A DNA stretch of 58,867 nt from Bacillota bacterium (GTDB lineage Bacteria; Bacillota; Clostridia; Lachnospirales; Bianqueaceae): contig JAFRZL010000037.1 in the NCBI GenBank assembly GCA_017442535.1, positions 1 through 58,867 on the forward strand, written 5' to 3'. Of the stretch, positions 26,542-34,640 are shown piece after piece. Each line of letters opens with the position of its first letter. Position 1 is the stretch's first letter. The notes below the pieces were generated by a model. It was not told the DNA's origin. It saw only the letters and a program-made list of their open reading frames with translations, and made no database searches. The position numbers and the translations under genes were made by a program.

Positions 26542-27795
26542 TTACTGAACTCTCAAAAACTCTTCCGCCAAGAACTCATGGGCCTGCTCCCTGCCGGCCA
26601 ACTGAACCAGCCAGTCTTTCTGGTCCGTCCCCATTTGCATGCGGACGAAGGCAATGGTTTTGCCGTTGTAGGTCTGGGCGTGCCAGCCAGTACGTTCTTC
26701 GCTGAATTCGCGCAGGCAGGCATCCTGCAGGTCATAGTAGAGGTAGCCAAAGGGCGAGAAGGCGCCAGCTTGATCAAGGCTGATCATACCTGCGAGCAGA
26801 AGCCCGGGGTTATCCGCGTCGGCTTTCCGGAGCTGGTATTCACCGTCGAGCACCGCCAGGACGCTTTCCTGCGAGGTCGGGATCGAATACTTCACCAGTT
26901 CTGTCCGGCCTCCGGCGCGTCTCGTGTAAACCAATGCATTATCCTCCGTAAAAACTGCGGGCTCGTCCGCAGTGGCAGAGAGCTGCTCAACCTTTTTATT
27001 CCGGATCTGATAACAGTAGTAGGTGCAGTGTTCGCTGTCTTCCGCTTTCCAGAAAACATAGTCCGCCGTAGATCCCAACAGGTAATAGCCGTAGCTGCCA
27101 TTGATATCGATCGGCTCACGGACAAGGGTGTTCAGCTTCTTCCGGGCGAGGTCGATCTCCACGATGCTGACGGAATGTGTTTTCTCGCCCGTATATTTAG
27201 TACCATCGGAAGTGGCCTCGACCGTGTCAAGTGAGAGGGTGGCATACAGCTTGTCGCCGCACAGGCAGATCTGAGACGTATAGCCCGTCTGGTAGGGGTC
27301 AAGCTTCAGCGCATACTCCCAGTACAAGTCACGCTTACGTTCGTTCACATTCACGGACCAGATCTGAAAGCGAAGCGTCGTGACATCTTTTTGTTGCTCC
27401 AGCGCGGTCTCTCTTGTCAGCTGGTAGAGGAAGATACCGGATTCATTGGCGGCAAAAACCATGCTCTGCAAGTCAAAAAGCGCAGGACAATCCGGGTTTT
27501 TCTCGGGATCATGCGCGCAGCCCGGGGTCCAGCAGACCGTTGTCTCCTGATTATCCCGGCCGCTGCGATACGTCAGAGCATTCCTTTGCCTGCCTTGGAC
27601 CAGATAATACAGGCCCTCCTCGTCCAGTGCGCACCCGCTCCCGGCCATCAGGGAATTCATCGGATAGCTGAACGCCCTCCTGGAGGGCGCCTCCGTGTCG
27701 ATGGCGGTGAAGCTACCTGCCCCGGAACAGCCGGAAAGCAATAAAAAAGCGAAAACAAGCGAGAGGACAATGTGATACCTTCTTGAACTGTTCAT
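26542..27795 (-). CDS. Lipoprotein with C-x4-C-x-H-x7-C cluster
   Basis: 417 aa from the ATG at 27795. Signal MNSSRRYHIVLSLVFAFLLLSGC has lipobox LSGC at Cys23. The cluster CWTPGCAHDPEKNPDC matches the C-x4-C-x-H-x(n)-C cluster of the lipoprotein at 13298-14686, and both continue as beta-rich propeller-like proteins with many aromatic strands. No good ribosome site precedes the start; the stop of a small secreted peptide lies only 8 nt upstream, so translation is probably coupled. Function unknown. Confidence 0.78.
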   Translation of the reverse strand: MNSSRRYHIVLSLVFAFLLLSGCSGAGSFTAIDTEAPSRRAFSYPMNSLMAGSGCALDEEGLYYLVQGRQRNALTYRSGRDNQETTVCWTPGCAHDPEKNPDCPALFDLQSMVFAANESGIFLYQLTRETALEQQKDVTTLRFQIWSVNVNERKRDLYWEYALKLDPYQTGYTSQICLCGDKLYATLSLDTVEATSDGTKYTGEKTHSVSIVEIDLARKKLNTLVREPIDINGSYGYYLLGSTADYVFWKAEDSEHCTYYCYQIRNKKVEQLSATADEPAVFTEDNALVYTRRAGGRTELVKYSIPTSQESVLAVLDGEYQLRKADADNPGLLLAGMISLDQAGAFSPFGYLYYDLQDACLREFSEERTGWHAQTYNGKTIAFVRMQMGTDQKDWLVQLAGREQAHEFLAEEFLRVQ

Positions 27796-27803
27796 ATCAA
27801 ATA

Positions 27804-27998
27804 TTAACCCAGATATAATAATGCCCCCAGCCGGTGGTTGCATTTGTCTGTGCGCGCATAACTCGATGACTCGATGATGGTTATCTCCTCTATCTCTTCC
27901 TGCTCTAAATCCATAGCGATCAGAGATGCCGGTAACATAGAGAACACAAACACCAGAATGAAAGCTAGTATTAAGCTTCTTCTTTTAAGTGCAGACAT
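27804..27998 (-). CDS. Small secreted peptide, 64 aa
   Basis: The ATG at 27998 has GGAGGGAGG 8 nt upstream. Residues 1 to about 28 form a signal peptide (MSALKRRSLILAFILVFVFS then MLPASLIA). The remaining 36 residues start acidic (MDLEQEEIEEITI) and end CNHRLGALLYLG. It precedes the lipoprotein gene by 8 nt. It may be a genuine short peptide or the start of a truncated larger gene. The strong ribosome site and promoter (28072-28100) argue that it is expressed. Confidence 0.6.
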   Translation of the reverse strand: MSALKRRSLILAFILVFVFSMLPASLIAMDLEQEEIEEITIIESSSYARTDKCNHRLGALLYLG

Positions 27999-28031
27999 AA
28001 AAACAACCTCCCTCCAATTATTCAAACGAAC

Positions 28032-28056
28032 AAATAAGCTCCCTCACCGCTTATTT
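28032..28056 (-). promoter_or_regulatory. Leader hairpin upstream of the small secreted peptide
   Basis: AAATAAGC and GCTTATTT form a perfect 8-bp stem around a GGTGAGGGA loop, just after the expected transcription start and before the ribosome site. It might protect or regulate the mRNA 5' end. Confidence 0.45.
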
Positions 28057-28071
28057 ATTCTTGTTGCAAAA

Positions 28072-28100
28072 AGCATAGTATATTTTGAAGATGCTGTCAA
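28072..28100 (-). promoter_or_regulatory. Promoter of the peptide/lipoprotein pair
   Basis: -35 TTGACA (28095-28100), 17-nt spacer, -10 TATGCT (28072-28077). Confidence 0.65.
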
Positions 28101-28136
28101 CATAATCTGCATAATAACACGATTATTTTTTACCAC

Positions 28137-28763
28137 TCAATCGGTGTTGTCTTCCTCCCTCAGCTTCCGCACAAATTCTCTCAGCGCCCGTCCGCGGTGC
28201 GATATTGAATTCTTCTCATCAGGGGTCAGGCAGGCCATACTTTTTCCAAATTCGGGCACGTAGAAAATCGGGTCGTAGCCGAAGCCACCCTCACCTTCGG
28301 GCTTCCAGGCAATCAGGCCTTCTACAGTTCCGTAGCCATCGAGAACCTGTCCGTCCGGGAGGACAGCAACGACGGACGCCACGTAGCGGGTCGTTCTTTC
28401 CTCTGCAGGTGTGTCGCGCAGGCGGTCCAGGATGATCTTGTTTTTGATCTCATAAGGCGTGTCATGGCCAAGGAAGCGGGCGGAATACACGCCGGGGCCT
28501 TTGTCGAATGCATCGATTTCGATGCCTGAGTCGTCCGCCACCGCAATGGCGCAGATCCCGCGCCTGGCGAGTTCATCAGCCAGCGCTTTGGCCTTAAGGT
28601 AGGCATTTTCGCGGAAAGTCGTGCCGGTCTCTTCCACCTCGGCATGGATGCCGCGTTCGCCCATAGAGCTCACGATAAAGCCCGTCAATATCTCTTTGAA
28701 TTCGCGCACCTTGCCGGCGTTACCGGTCGCGATAATGATTTCATTCGGTAGATTCTGATTCAT
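28137..28763 (-). CDS. rdgB: XTP/dITP diphosphatase (non-canonical purine NTP pyrophosphatase)
   Basis: 208 aa, usual family length. The N terminus IIIATGNAGKVREFKEIL is the ATxNxGKxxE motif; VADDSGIEIDAF, YSARF, GFGYDPIFY and the C-terminal ISHRGRAL are family motifs. It hydrolyses XTP, ITP and dITP to the monophosphates and so cleans the nucleotide pool. The ATG at 28763 (GGAGG upstream) lies 23 nt inside the end of the response-regulator gene, so both are on one transcript. Confidence 0.96.
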   Translation of the reverse strand: MNQNLPNEIIIATGNAGKVREFKEILTGFIVSSMGERGIHAEVEETGTTFRENAYLKAKALADELARRGICAIAVADDSGIEIDAFDKGPGVYSARFLGHDTPYEIKNKIILDRLRDTPAEERTTRYVASVVAVLPDGQVLDGYGTVEGLIAWKPEGEGGFGYDPIFYVPEFGKSMACLTPDEKNSISHRGRALREFVRKLREEDNTD

Positions 28764-29496
28764 GATTGGATTCCTCCGTCTTGGTATAAATCATTCGGTA
28801 CCAGTGGCTCGGACGTCCACGGGAGGCGTAACGTGCCTCGACCGTGAGGCTATGCTGGCGGACCAGCTGATCCAGATAGCGTTTGGCTGTTCCCCTGGAA
28901 ATCTGAAGCGCCTGAGCGGCTTCGTTTGCGCCAAAGCCTTCCGGTCCTCGCTCCCGGGCATACTGCAGCAGCCTAGCCGCGAATTCTGAGGCTGCCATCG
29001 GCCCTGTGGCAGTTCCCGTAAAGCCGTACAGCCGGTCCGCGGCCTGCTGCGTCACTTCCAGATCGGGGCGGCATTCCGCTCTGAAGCGGACGTAACGCTT
29101 CAGCCCCTCGCGGAGCCTCTCAAAATCAAAGGGCTTCAGCAGATAATCCACCGTACCGTCACGGCGTGCCTGCACCAGGTGCCTGTAAGACCGGTCCCCT
29201 GTTACGGGCAGCAGATCCAGTATCAAATGTTCACGGCAGACAGCAAGCTCATGATCCCAGTCCGAACCTTCCGCCGTCTCCCCCAGCAGCAGATAAAAGG
29301 CCGCACCGAATCTGTCAGGTCTTGACGGATTTTGTCTATCGTAACTCCTGATCGCCTGAAGCGCCTGTATGGCATCGGCCGATTCACCGCATACCTTTAA
29401 GCCTTCTGTCCGCTCCGCCTGCTCCATGAGGACCCTGCGCACCATCGCATCCGCGTCCACGATCCAGACCCGTATCACCGCAGCACCCGCTTTCAT
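28741..29496 (-). CDS. CitB/DcuR-type response regulator lacking the phospho-acceptor Asp
   Basis: 251 aa. The receiver domain begins VIRVWIVDADAMV (acidic pocket kept) and keeps the Thr in LLPVTGDRS and the Lys in DYLLKPF. The strand that should end in the phospho-acceptor reads AAFYLLLGETAEG, with Gly where Asp is expected. The C-terminal helix-turn-helix (GFGANEAAQALQISRGTAKRYLDQL) is of the kind in CitT/DcuR regulators. No histidine kinase is nearby. The ATG at 29496 has no ribosome site and lies only about 7 nt after the expected transcription start; a GTG six codons later is an alternative start. It likely acts without phosphorylation. Confidence 0.82.
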   Translation of the reverse strand: MKAGAAVIRVWIVDADAMVRRVLMEQAERTEGLKVCGESADAIQALQAIRSYDRQNPSRPDRFGAAFYLLLGETAEGSDWDHELAVCREHLILDLLPVTGDRSYRHLVQARRDGTVDYLLKPFDFERLREGLKRYVRFRAECRPDLEVTQQAADRLYGFTGTATGPMAASEFAARLLQYARERGPEGFGANEAAQALQISRGTAKRYLDQLVRQHSLTVEARYASRGRPSHWYRMIYTKTEESNHESESTE

Positions 29497-29509
29497 TTGG
29501 GATATTCAC

Positions 29510-29538
29510 AGTATAGCATAGCCCACCACTAAAAGCAA
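29510..29538 (-). promoter_or_regulatory. Promoter of the response regulator/rdgB pair
   Basis: -35 TTGCTT (29533-29538), 17-nt spacer, -10 TATACT (29510-29515). The start codon follows so closely that the mRNA would be nearly leaderless. Confidence 0.6.
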
Positions 29539-29577
29539 CCGCGGGACGGATTCACGCATGAAAAATTCGCCGCCTCA

Positions 29578-29606
29578 TTGACAATCGGGCCGGAATCGCT
29601 TATAAT
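29578..29606 (+). promoter_or_regulatory. Perfect sigma-A promoter of the GH28 gene
   Basis: TTGACA (29578-29583), 17-nt spacer, TATAAT (29601-29606): consensus at all positions. It is divergent from the response-regulator promoter about 40 nt away. Confidence 0.85.
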
Positions 29607-29640
29607 GAATCTATCCGAAATCAATAAGGAGGTCATGCTT

Positions 29641-30918
29641 ATGGACAATTGTTTTCTGAATATCCGTACGTTTGAGGAAGCTTCCAAGGGCGGGACGGAC
29701 TGGACCGATGCTTTTAAGCAGGCTTTTGCGCAGCTTAAGGCACAGGGAGGCGGCACGCTTTTTGTACCCGCCGGCACCTTCTACACCCGTTCGATCGAGC
29801 TCTTCAGCAATACTACGCTGTATCTGGACAATGGCTCCGAGATCCATTTCACCGATGATATCGAGAATTATGAGCTGATCGATACCGAGTTTGAGGGCCG
29901 TCCCAGCAAGGCTTACAAGCCGCTGGTACATGCCGATCATGCGGATAATATCGCCGTCATGGGCCAGGGTACGCTCTACGGCAGCGGCCAGCGCTGGTGG
30001 AAAGAACTCCGCGCCCGCAATCTGAAGTACGTGCGCCCCTACATGATCAATTTCCAGTACTGCACCAATATCCGTCTGGAGGGTGTGACCATCACCATGT
30101 CCCCGTCCTGGACCATCCATCCGCTGTACTGCGACAATATGCTGATCCGCGGCGTCACCATCCGCAATCCCTGGGATTCTCCCAATACCGATGGTATGGA
30201 TCCCGACTGCACCCGCAATCTGCGCATTGAGGGCTGCACCATCGATGTAGGCGACGACTGCATCGTGCTGAAGTCCGGCACCGAGGATACGCCCAATCCG
30301 CGTCCCACCGAGAATGTCACCATCACCAACTGCACCATGCTGCACGGCCATGGCGGCGTTGTCATCGGCTCCGAGATGAGCGGCGGCGTCCGCAACGTAG
30401 CCATCACCAACTGCGTCTTCTACGAGACCGACCGCGGCGTCCGCGTCAAGACCAGACGTCTGCGCGGCGGCACCGTTGAGGATGTCGTCATCAGCAACAT
30501 CATCATGGACAAGGTCCTCTGCCCCTTCGTCTTCAATATGTATTATTTCTGCGGACCGCGTGGCCGCGATGCCTTCGTGCGCGACCCCAATCCGGCTCCT
30601 GTAACCGAGAGAACGCCCGCTTTCCGCAATATTCAGATCAATAATATCATTGCGAAGAATATCACCTCCTGCGCCGGCTTCATCGATGGTCTGCCGGAGT
30701 CTCTGGTAGAGAATATCCAGTTCACCAACTGCACCGTCTCCATGGATCCGAACGGCGCTCCCGCTGTTCCCGCCATGGCGGATCAGGTTCCCGAAATGCA
30801 GCAGGCCGGCTTCTATGTCCGCCGCGCTAAGGGCATTGTCTTCAATAACGTCGTTCTTAAGGGCGTTAAGGGCAATATCTACGACCTGGATTCCACCGCT
30901 GACGTAACCATCCGCTAA
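29641..30918 (+). CDS. Glycoside hydrolase family 28 (polygalacturonase-type)
   Basis: 425 aa from the ATG at 29641, 8 nt after AAGGAGG; an ATG two codons earlier is too close to it. All four GH28 signatures are seen: NTDG (Asn182-Asp184), GDDC (Asp205, Asp206), GHGG (around His237) and RVK (Arg268-Lys270, for the usual RIK). The body is a right-handed beta-helix with repeated NI/VTITN turns. No signal peptide, so it would act in the cytoplasm, probably as an exo-enzyme on imported galacturonan or rhamnogalacturonan fragments. Strong consensus promoter upstream and terminator downstream: a single-gene unit. Confidence 0.94.
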   Translation: MDNCFLNIRTFEEASKGGTDWTDAFKQAFAQLKAQGGGTLFVPAGTFYTRSIELFSNTTLYLDNGSEIHFTDDIENYELIDTEFEGRPSKAYKPLVHADHADNIAVMGQGTLYGSGQRWWKELRARNLKYVRPYMINFQYCTNIRLEGVTITMSPSWTIHPLYCDNMLIRGVTIRNPWDSPNTDGMDPDCTRNLRIEGCTIDVGDDCIVLKSGTEDTPNPRPTENVTITNCTMLHGHGGVVIGSEMSGGVRNVAITNCVFYETDRGVRVKTRRLRGGTVEDVVISNIIMDKVLCPFVFNMYYFCGPRGRDAFVRDPNPAPVTERTPAFRNIQINNIIAKNITSCAGFIDGLPESLVENIQFTNCTVSMDPNGAPAVPAMADQVPEMQQAGFYVRRAKGIVFNNVVLKGVKGNIYDLDSTADVTIR

Positions 30919-30941
30919 GCAGCGAAACTTTCCTTACAGCA

Positions 30942-30968
30942 AGCCCCCTCCGGCAGGAGGGGGCTTTT
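30942..30968 (+). terminator. Terminator of the GH28 gene
   Basis: AGCCCCCTCC-GGCA-GGAGGGGGCT hairpin followed by TTTT, 23 nt after the stop. Confidence 0.9.
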
Positions 30969-31072
30969 GATTGTCCATATGGTATATCGGGCAGGCCGTT
31001 ATCCGGATTGCAGGACGAAGCCGGCATAAGTGCTTAAACTGCTTTGCGGCTAAATTAAGATTGAATAAAGAA

Positions 31073-31143
31073 ACCGTCAGTATGGACCTTACCGTGCTGA
31101 TGCATCGGCGGCAAATCCATACTGACGGTATAATTATTTTTTT
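31073..31143 (+). ncRNA. Perfect 14-bp hairpin with U-run, possible small RNA 3' end or attenuator
   Basis: ACCGTCAGTATGGA (31073-31086) pairs perfectly with TCCATACTGACGGT (31116-31129) around a 29-nt loop containing the palindrome GATGCATC, followed by ATAATTA and seven T residues. It lies after the GH28 terminator and 22 nt before the -35 of the regulator gene. It has the form of an intrinsic terminator, but for a transcript whose start I cannot identify; a small RNA or a leader attenuator is possible. With the two terminators and the promoter it accounts for the 308-nt gap. Confidence 0.5.
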
Positions 31144-31164
31144 CCTGTTGGTATTATCGGTATC

Positions 31165-31193
31165 TTCCTTTTTGGCCTCCGTTCGGTTATAAT
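31165..31193 (+). promoter_or_regulatory. Promoter of the XRE-TPR/MFS operon
   Basis: -10 TATAAT (31188-31193), 17-nt spacer, poor -35 TTCCTT (31165-31170). The strong -10 with a weak -35 suits a regulated promoter. Confidence 0.55.
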
Positions 31194-31226
31194 AGGAGCT
31201 GTAAAACAGTTAAAGGAGTGTAACTG

Positions 31227-32300
31227 ATGAAACTGACACTTTCAGAGAATATCCGCGCGTTCAGAAAAGAGCGGAAACTGACGCAGGAACAGCTGGCTGA
31301 GGTGCTGGGCGTGACGACGGGCGCGGTCTACAAGTGGGAGTCCGGCCAATCGGTGCCGGAACTGGATATGATCGTTGAAATGGCAGATTTCTTTGACACG
31401 TCGGTAGACGTTCTGCTGGGCTACAAAATGAAGGATAACAGCCTCTCCCGGACGGTCGAGCGGATCAACAGATATCTGTATAATGGAGACCCGCTGGCGC
31501 TCACCGAGGCGGAAAAGGTTTTAAAGAAATACCCTCATTCATTTGAAGTGGTGCTCCGGTGCGCCGCCGCGTATCTGATTCTGGGGTCGGTAAGCCATGA
31601 CAAAGGCAGACTGCGCCGTTCGCTGGAGCTTTTTGAGCAGTCGCTCCTGCTGATCTCGCAGAACCGTGATCCGGAGATCAGTGAATTTGTGATTTACGGC
31701 AATATGGGCACTGCGTATATCGCTATGGGCGAGTATGATAAGGGGCTGGAGCTTATGAAAGCACACAATGCCGGCGCATTATTCAGTGATATGATCGGAG
31801 TCACACTGGCGGCTTTTATGCATCAGCCCGGGGAGGCGGAGCCCTATCTGACGACAGCCCTGCTGCAGAGTCTTGCCCAAACGATCAATGTCGTGTACGG
31901 ATATGCTTTTGTCTACGACGCACAGGGCGACTACCGGATGGAGGAAGAAGTCCTCCGGTGGGGCCTGGAAATGCTGAAGGGCATTAAGGAAACAGATGTT
32001 CCGACCTTCATGGACAAAACATTCGCGATGCTGTTGATTCTGCTCGCGCATGCCGGGATCAGGAGCGGAAAAGCAGCGGACGCCCGGCTCTCCCTTCGTA
32101 AAGCCGCCGGATATGTCCGCAGCTTTGACAGTGACCCCCATTACAGCCTGATCTCGCTTCGTTTTGTCGAAGTTAAGGAGAATATCGGTCTATATGACTG
32201 CTTCGGTCTGACGGCGCAGGAGAGCGTGGAGAATATGCTCCGGATGCTGCAGGACCAGGATCTGGATCAAATGTGGAAGGAGGTGTGCGAGGATGTCTGA
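31227..32300 (+). CDS. XRE-family regulator with TPR-like C-terminal domain
   Basis: 357 aa, AAAGGAG upstream. Residues 4-62 are an XRE helix-turn-helix (SENIRAFRKERKLTQEQLAEVLGVTTGAVYKWESG and so on). From about residue 75 onward there are helical repeats of TPR type (ALTEAEKVLKKYP, IYGNMGTAYIAMGEYDKGLELM). Such regulators usually sense a peptide or small ligand through the repeats. The end overlaps the start of the MFS exporter by 8 nt, so it is very likely the local regulator of that exporter. Confidence 0.9.
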   Translation: MKLTLSENIRAFRKERKLTQEQLAEVLGVTTGAVYKWESGQSVPELDMIVEMADFFDTSVDVLLGYKMKDNSLSRTVERINRYLYNGDPLALTEAEKVLKKYPHSFEVVLRCAAAYLILGSVSHDKGRLRRSLELFEQSLLLISQNRDPEISEFVIYGNMGTAYIAMGEYDKGLELMKAHNAGALFSDMIGVTLAAFMHQPGEAEPYLTTALLQSLAQTINVVYGYAFVYDAQGDYRMEEEVLRWGLEMLKGIKETDVPTFMDKTFAMLLILLAHAGIRSGKAADARLSLRKAAGYVRSFDSDPHYSLISLRFVEVKENIGLYDCFGLTAQESVENMLRMLQDQDLDQMWKEVCEDV

Positions 32301-33597
32301 TAAGGCTGCAGCCAAATCCAATGTCTTTGCCGGCCGTAATTTCCGCCTGGTGTTTTTCGGAGCACTGGTGTCGGATCTGGGCGCCGTGCTCTACAGTTTT
32401 GCAGTGAGCTTCTATATCCTGGAGATCAGCGGCAATAATGCCTTTCTGCAGGGTCTGTACCTGGCTCTGTGCGGTGTGGTTCTGCTGATCAGTACGCCGG
32501 TCGGCGGCGTGCTGGGCGACCGCTATAATAAGGCCAGGATCATGTTTATCTGCGATTATCTGAAGGGCGGACTGATCCTGCTCGCTACGCTGGGGATCCT
32601 GTGCTTTCCGGCTCACGGCGTACAGCTGGTGATCCTCTTTATCGTCGGGATCCTCGGCAACGCGGTCAGCGGGATTTTTTCTCCCTCCTCAGCCGCACTG
32701 CTCCCCCACATTGTTCCGGAGGAGCGGCTGCAGCAGGCCAATTCGTATTTTACGGCGAAAAGTTCTCTTCAGAGCATTCTGGGTGTTGTGCTGGCGGGGG
32801 TATTATACGCCGCTCTCCCGATCCAGATCCTCTTCCTGTTCGTCGGTATCTGTTATACACTGTCGGGCGTATCCGAGATGTTCATCCGCTACCGGCATAC
32901 TGCTCCCGCCGAAAAGCTGACGGTCGGCCTGGTCTTTTCCGATATGCGTGACGGTCTCCGCTATCTGAAGATGCAGAAAGCCATTATAGTCATGTTGGTC
33001 GCGATTCTGTTTGTCAACTTCTTTATCTCTCCGCTCACCGGTAATTTCATCCCGTATTTTGTTAAAACCGATATCGCGGGAGCATCCTCGTATCTGTTTG
33101 ACAAGCTCCTGACGCCGGAACTGTGGTCATCCGTCTTTGAAATGCTTTCCGGTATCAGTATGCTGGTGGGCTCCCTCATCCTGAGCACACGGGAACAGCC
33201 TGATAAATGCGGGCATAAGACCGCGCTGAAACTCTGCATGATGGCCGGACTCATGCTCACGATCACCCTTCTCTACTGGCTCCTGGTCGACCGGGGACAC
33301 TCTCTGAACCTCTTCCTGATTCTGTTCAGTCTGGGAAGTCTGATGATCGGCCTCCTGATCGTCTATATCAATATTCCGATCAGTACTGTGATCATGCGCA
33401 TTGTCGACAAAGACAAGTTGAGCAAGGTCATGAGCATTATCAATCTGTTCTCCATGGGGCTGATTCCGATTGCTTCCGTATTGGCAGGTACGGTGCTGCA
33501 GTATGCCGGCAGCACGCCGCTCCTGCTTATCTGCTCCGCAGGATTTACAGTAACGGCCCTCTTCATGCTTTTCAACAAATCGACAAAAGAGATCTGA
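32293..33597 (+). CDS. MFS efflux transporter
   Basis: 434 aa with about 12 hydrophobic helices. The loop between helices 2 and 3 carries GGVLGDRYNKARIM, the MFS motif A (GxLaDrxGrk). AAGGAGG lies upstream within the regulator gene. The layout, an MFS protein directly behind an XRE-TPR regulator, is usual for inducible drug or peptide exporters. The substrate is unknown. It shares a perfect two-way terminator with the convergent gene. Confidence 0.9.
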   Translation: MSDKAAAKSNVFAGRNFRLVFFGALVSDLGAVLYSFAVSFYILEISGNNAFLQGLYLALCGVVLLISTPVGGVLGDRYNKARIMFICDYLKGGLILLATLGILCFPAHGVQLVILFIVGILGNAVSGIFSPSSAALLPHIVPEERLQQANSYFTAKSSLQSILGVVLAGVLYAALPIQILFLFVGICYTLSGVSEMFIRYRHTAPAEKLTVGLVFSDMRDGLRYLKMQKAIIVMLVAILFVNFFISPLTGNFIPYFVKTDIAGASSYLFDKLLTPELWSSVFEMLSGISMLVGSLILSTREQPDKCGHKTALKLCMMAGLMLTITLLYWLLVDRGHSLNLFLILFSLGSLMIGLLIVYINIPISTVIMRIVDKDKLSKVMSIINLFSMGLIPIASVLAGTVLQYAGSTPLLLICSAGFTVTALFMLFNKSTKEI

Positions 33598-33604
33598 TAC
33601 AGCA

Positions 33605-33633
33605 AAACGGCTCCTATTCTTTAGGAGCCGTTT
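33605..33633. terminator. Two-way terminator of convergent genes
   Basis: AAACGGCTCCTA-TTCTT-TAGGAGCCGTTT is a perfect 12-bp stem. The stop codon of the minus-strand MBL gene (33614-33616) lies inside the stem. Confidence 0.85.
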
Positions 33634-34537
33634 CAAATGTTAGAGTGTGGCCGTCGCTTCTGCAAATGATCTCACCGTCCGTATCCGTCCGGTAAACCTC
33701 TTTGCAGTACCGGTCAAGCCTCCGCAGGCAAACGTTGTGGGGATGATCGAATTCATTGTCCCTGCCGACGGAAATAACGGCATACCGGGGCTTGACAGCC
33801 GTGAGGAATTGTTCGGTGGAAGACGAAAAGCTGCCGTGGTGGGCAACCTTGAGAAGCGTGCTCTGCAGAGCCTGTCCCGAGGAGGTCACGGATTCCTCCT
33901 CCGCGGCCTCGGCATCGCCTGTGAACAGGAACGATGTCTCCCCGTATTCGATCCGCAGAATAATCGATATATTATTCTCCTCCTCCGCAGCAAGCGTCAT
34001 ATCGACCGGTCCGATAAAAGTGATCAGGGCGCTGCCCAGCCGGATCGTGTCGCCCGGCACAGGCACTTTGATCTCTTTCCCCTGTCTGGCCAAGTACTTG
34101 ACAAAGCTGTTAAACGAGCGGCTGTCGTAAGAGGTGACCGGGCAGTAGGCTTCTCCGACCGTCGCGTAATTCAGTGCGCCGGACAGGCCCCCGACGTGGT
34201 CGATATGCGCATGGGAGCAAATGATATAATCCAGATGCCCGATCCCGTGCTGCTCCAAATAGGCATAGAGAAAGTCCGAATAATCCGGCAGCCCGCCGTC
34301 GATCAACATGTAGCGGCCGTCACACTCCACCAGCGCGGCATCCCCCTCCCCCACATCAAAGAAATGAATGCTGAAGGTCGAATCCTCCGGGAGCACTTCC
34401 GCAGGTGCGGACGACTCGTGGAAAGGCCATCCGGGTGCGTCATTCTGGATATACCAGATGCCCAGCGCAATCACGATCATGACCAGAGCCGCCGCGGCAT
34501 AGACCAGAAGCGAACCCTGCTTCTTTTTCTTTCGCAT
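33614..34537 (-). CDS. Membrane-anchored ComEC-type MBL-fold hydrolase
   Basis: 307 aa from the ATG at 34537 (AGGGA 6 nt upstream; the TTG two codons earlier overlaps it). A basic N terminus RKKKKQGS and one hydrophobic helix anchor the protein with its body outside. The body is a metallo-beta-lactamase fold like the C-terminal domain of ComEC: FFDVGEGDAALVE, CSHAHIDHVGG (metal ligands), FTGDAE and KVAHHGSFSSS. ComEC uses this domain in DNA uptake; free-standing copies are of less certain role. No competence genes adjoin. The last codons lie within the terminator stem. Confidence 0.87.
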   Translation of the reverse strand: MRKKKKQGSLLVYAAAALVMIVIALGIWYIQNDAPGWPFHESSAPAEVLPEDSTFSIHFFDVGEGDAALVECDGRYMLIDGGLPDYSDFLYAYLEQHGIGHLDYIICSHAHIDHVGGLSGALNYATVGEAYCPVTSYDSRSFNSFVKYLARQGKEIKVPVPGDTIRLGSALITFIGPVDMTLAAEEENNISIILRIEYGETSFLFTGDAEAAEEESVTSSGQALQSTLLKVAHHGSFSSSTEQFLTAVKPRYAVISVGRDNEFDHPHNVCLRRLDRYCKEVYRTDTDGEIICRSDGHTLTFETAPKE

Positions 34538-34568
34538 AAACAATCCCTACTTCACATGGCAAATTCTT

Positions 34569-34603
34569 AAAAAACCCGGAACGGCTGATTCTCCGTCCCG
34601 GGT
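34569..34603 (-). terminator. Terminator of the pgsA-like gene
   Basis: ACCCGGGACGG / CCGTTCCGGGT hairpin with loop AGAATCAG and six T residues on the minus strand. Confidence 0.88.
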
Positions 34604-34640
34604 CATATATTGTATGTCAGAAACCTGCCCGGAACGGCTG

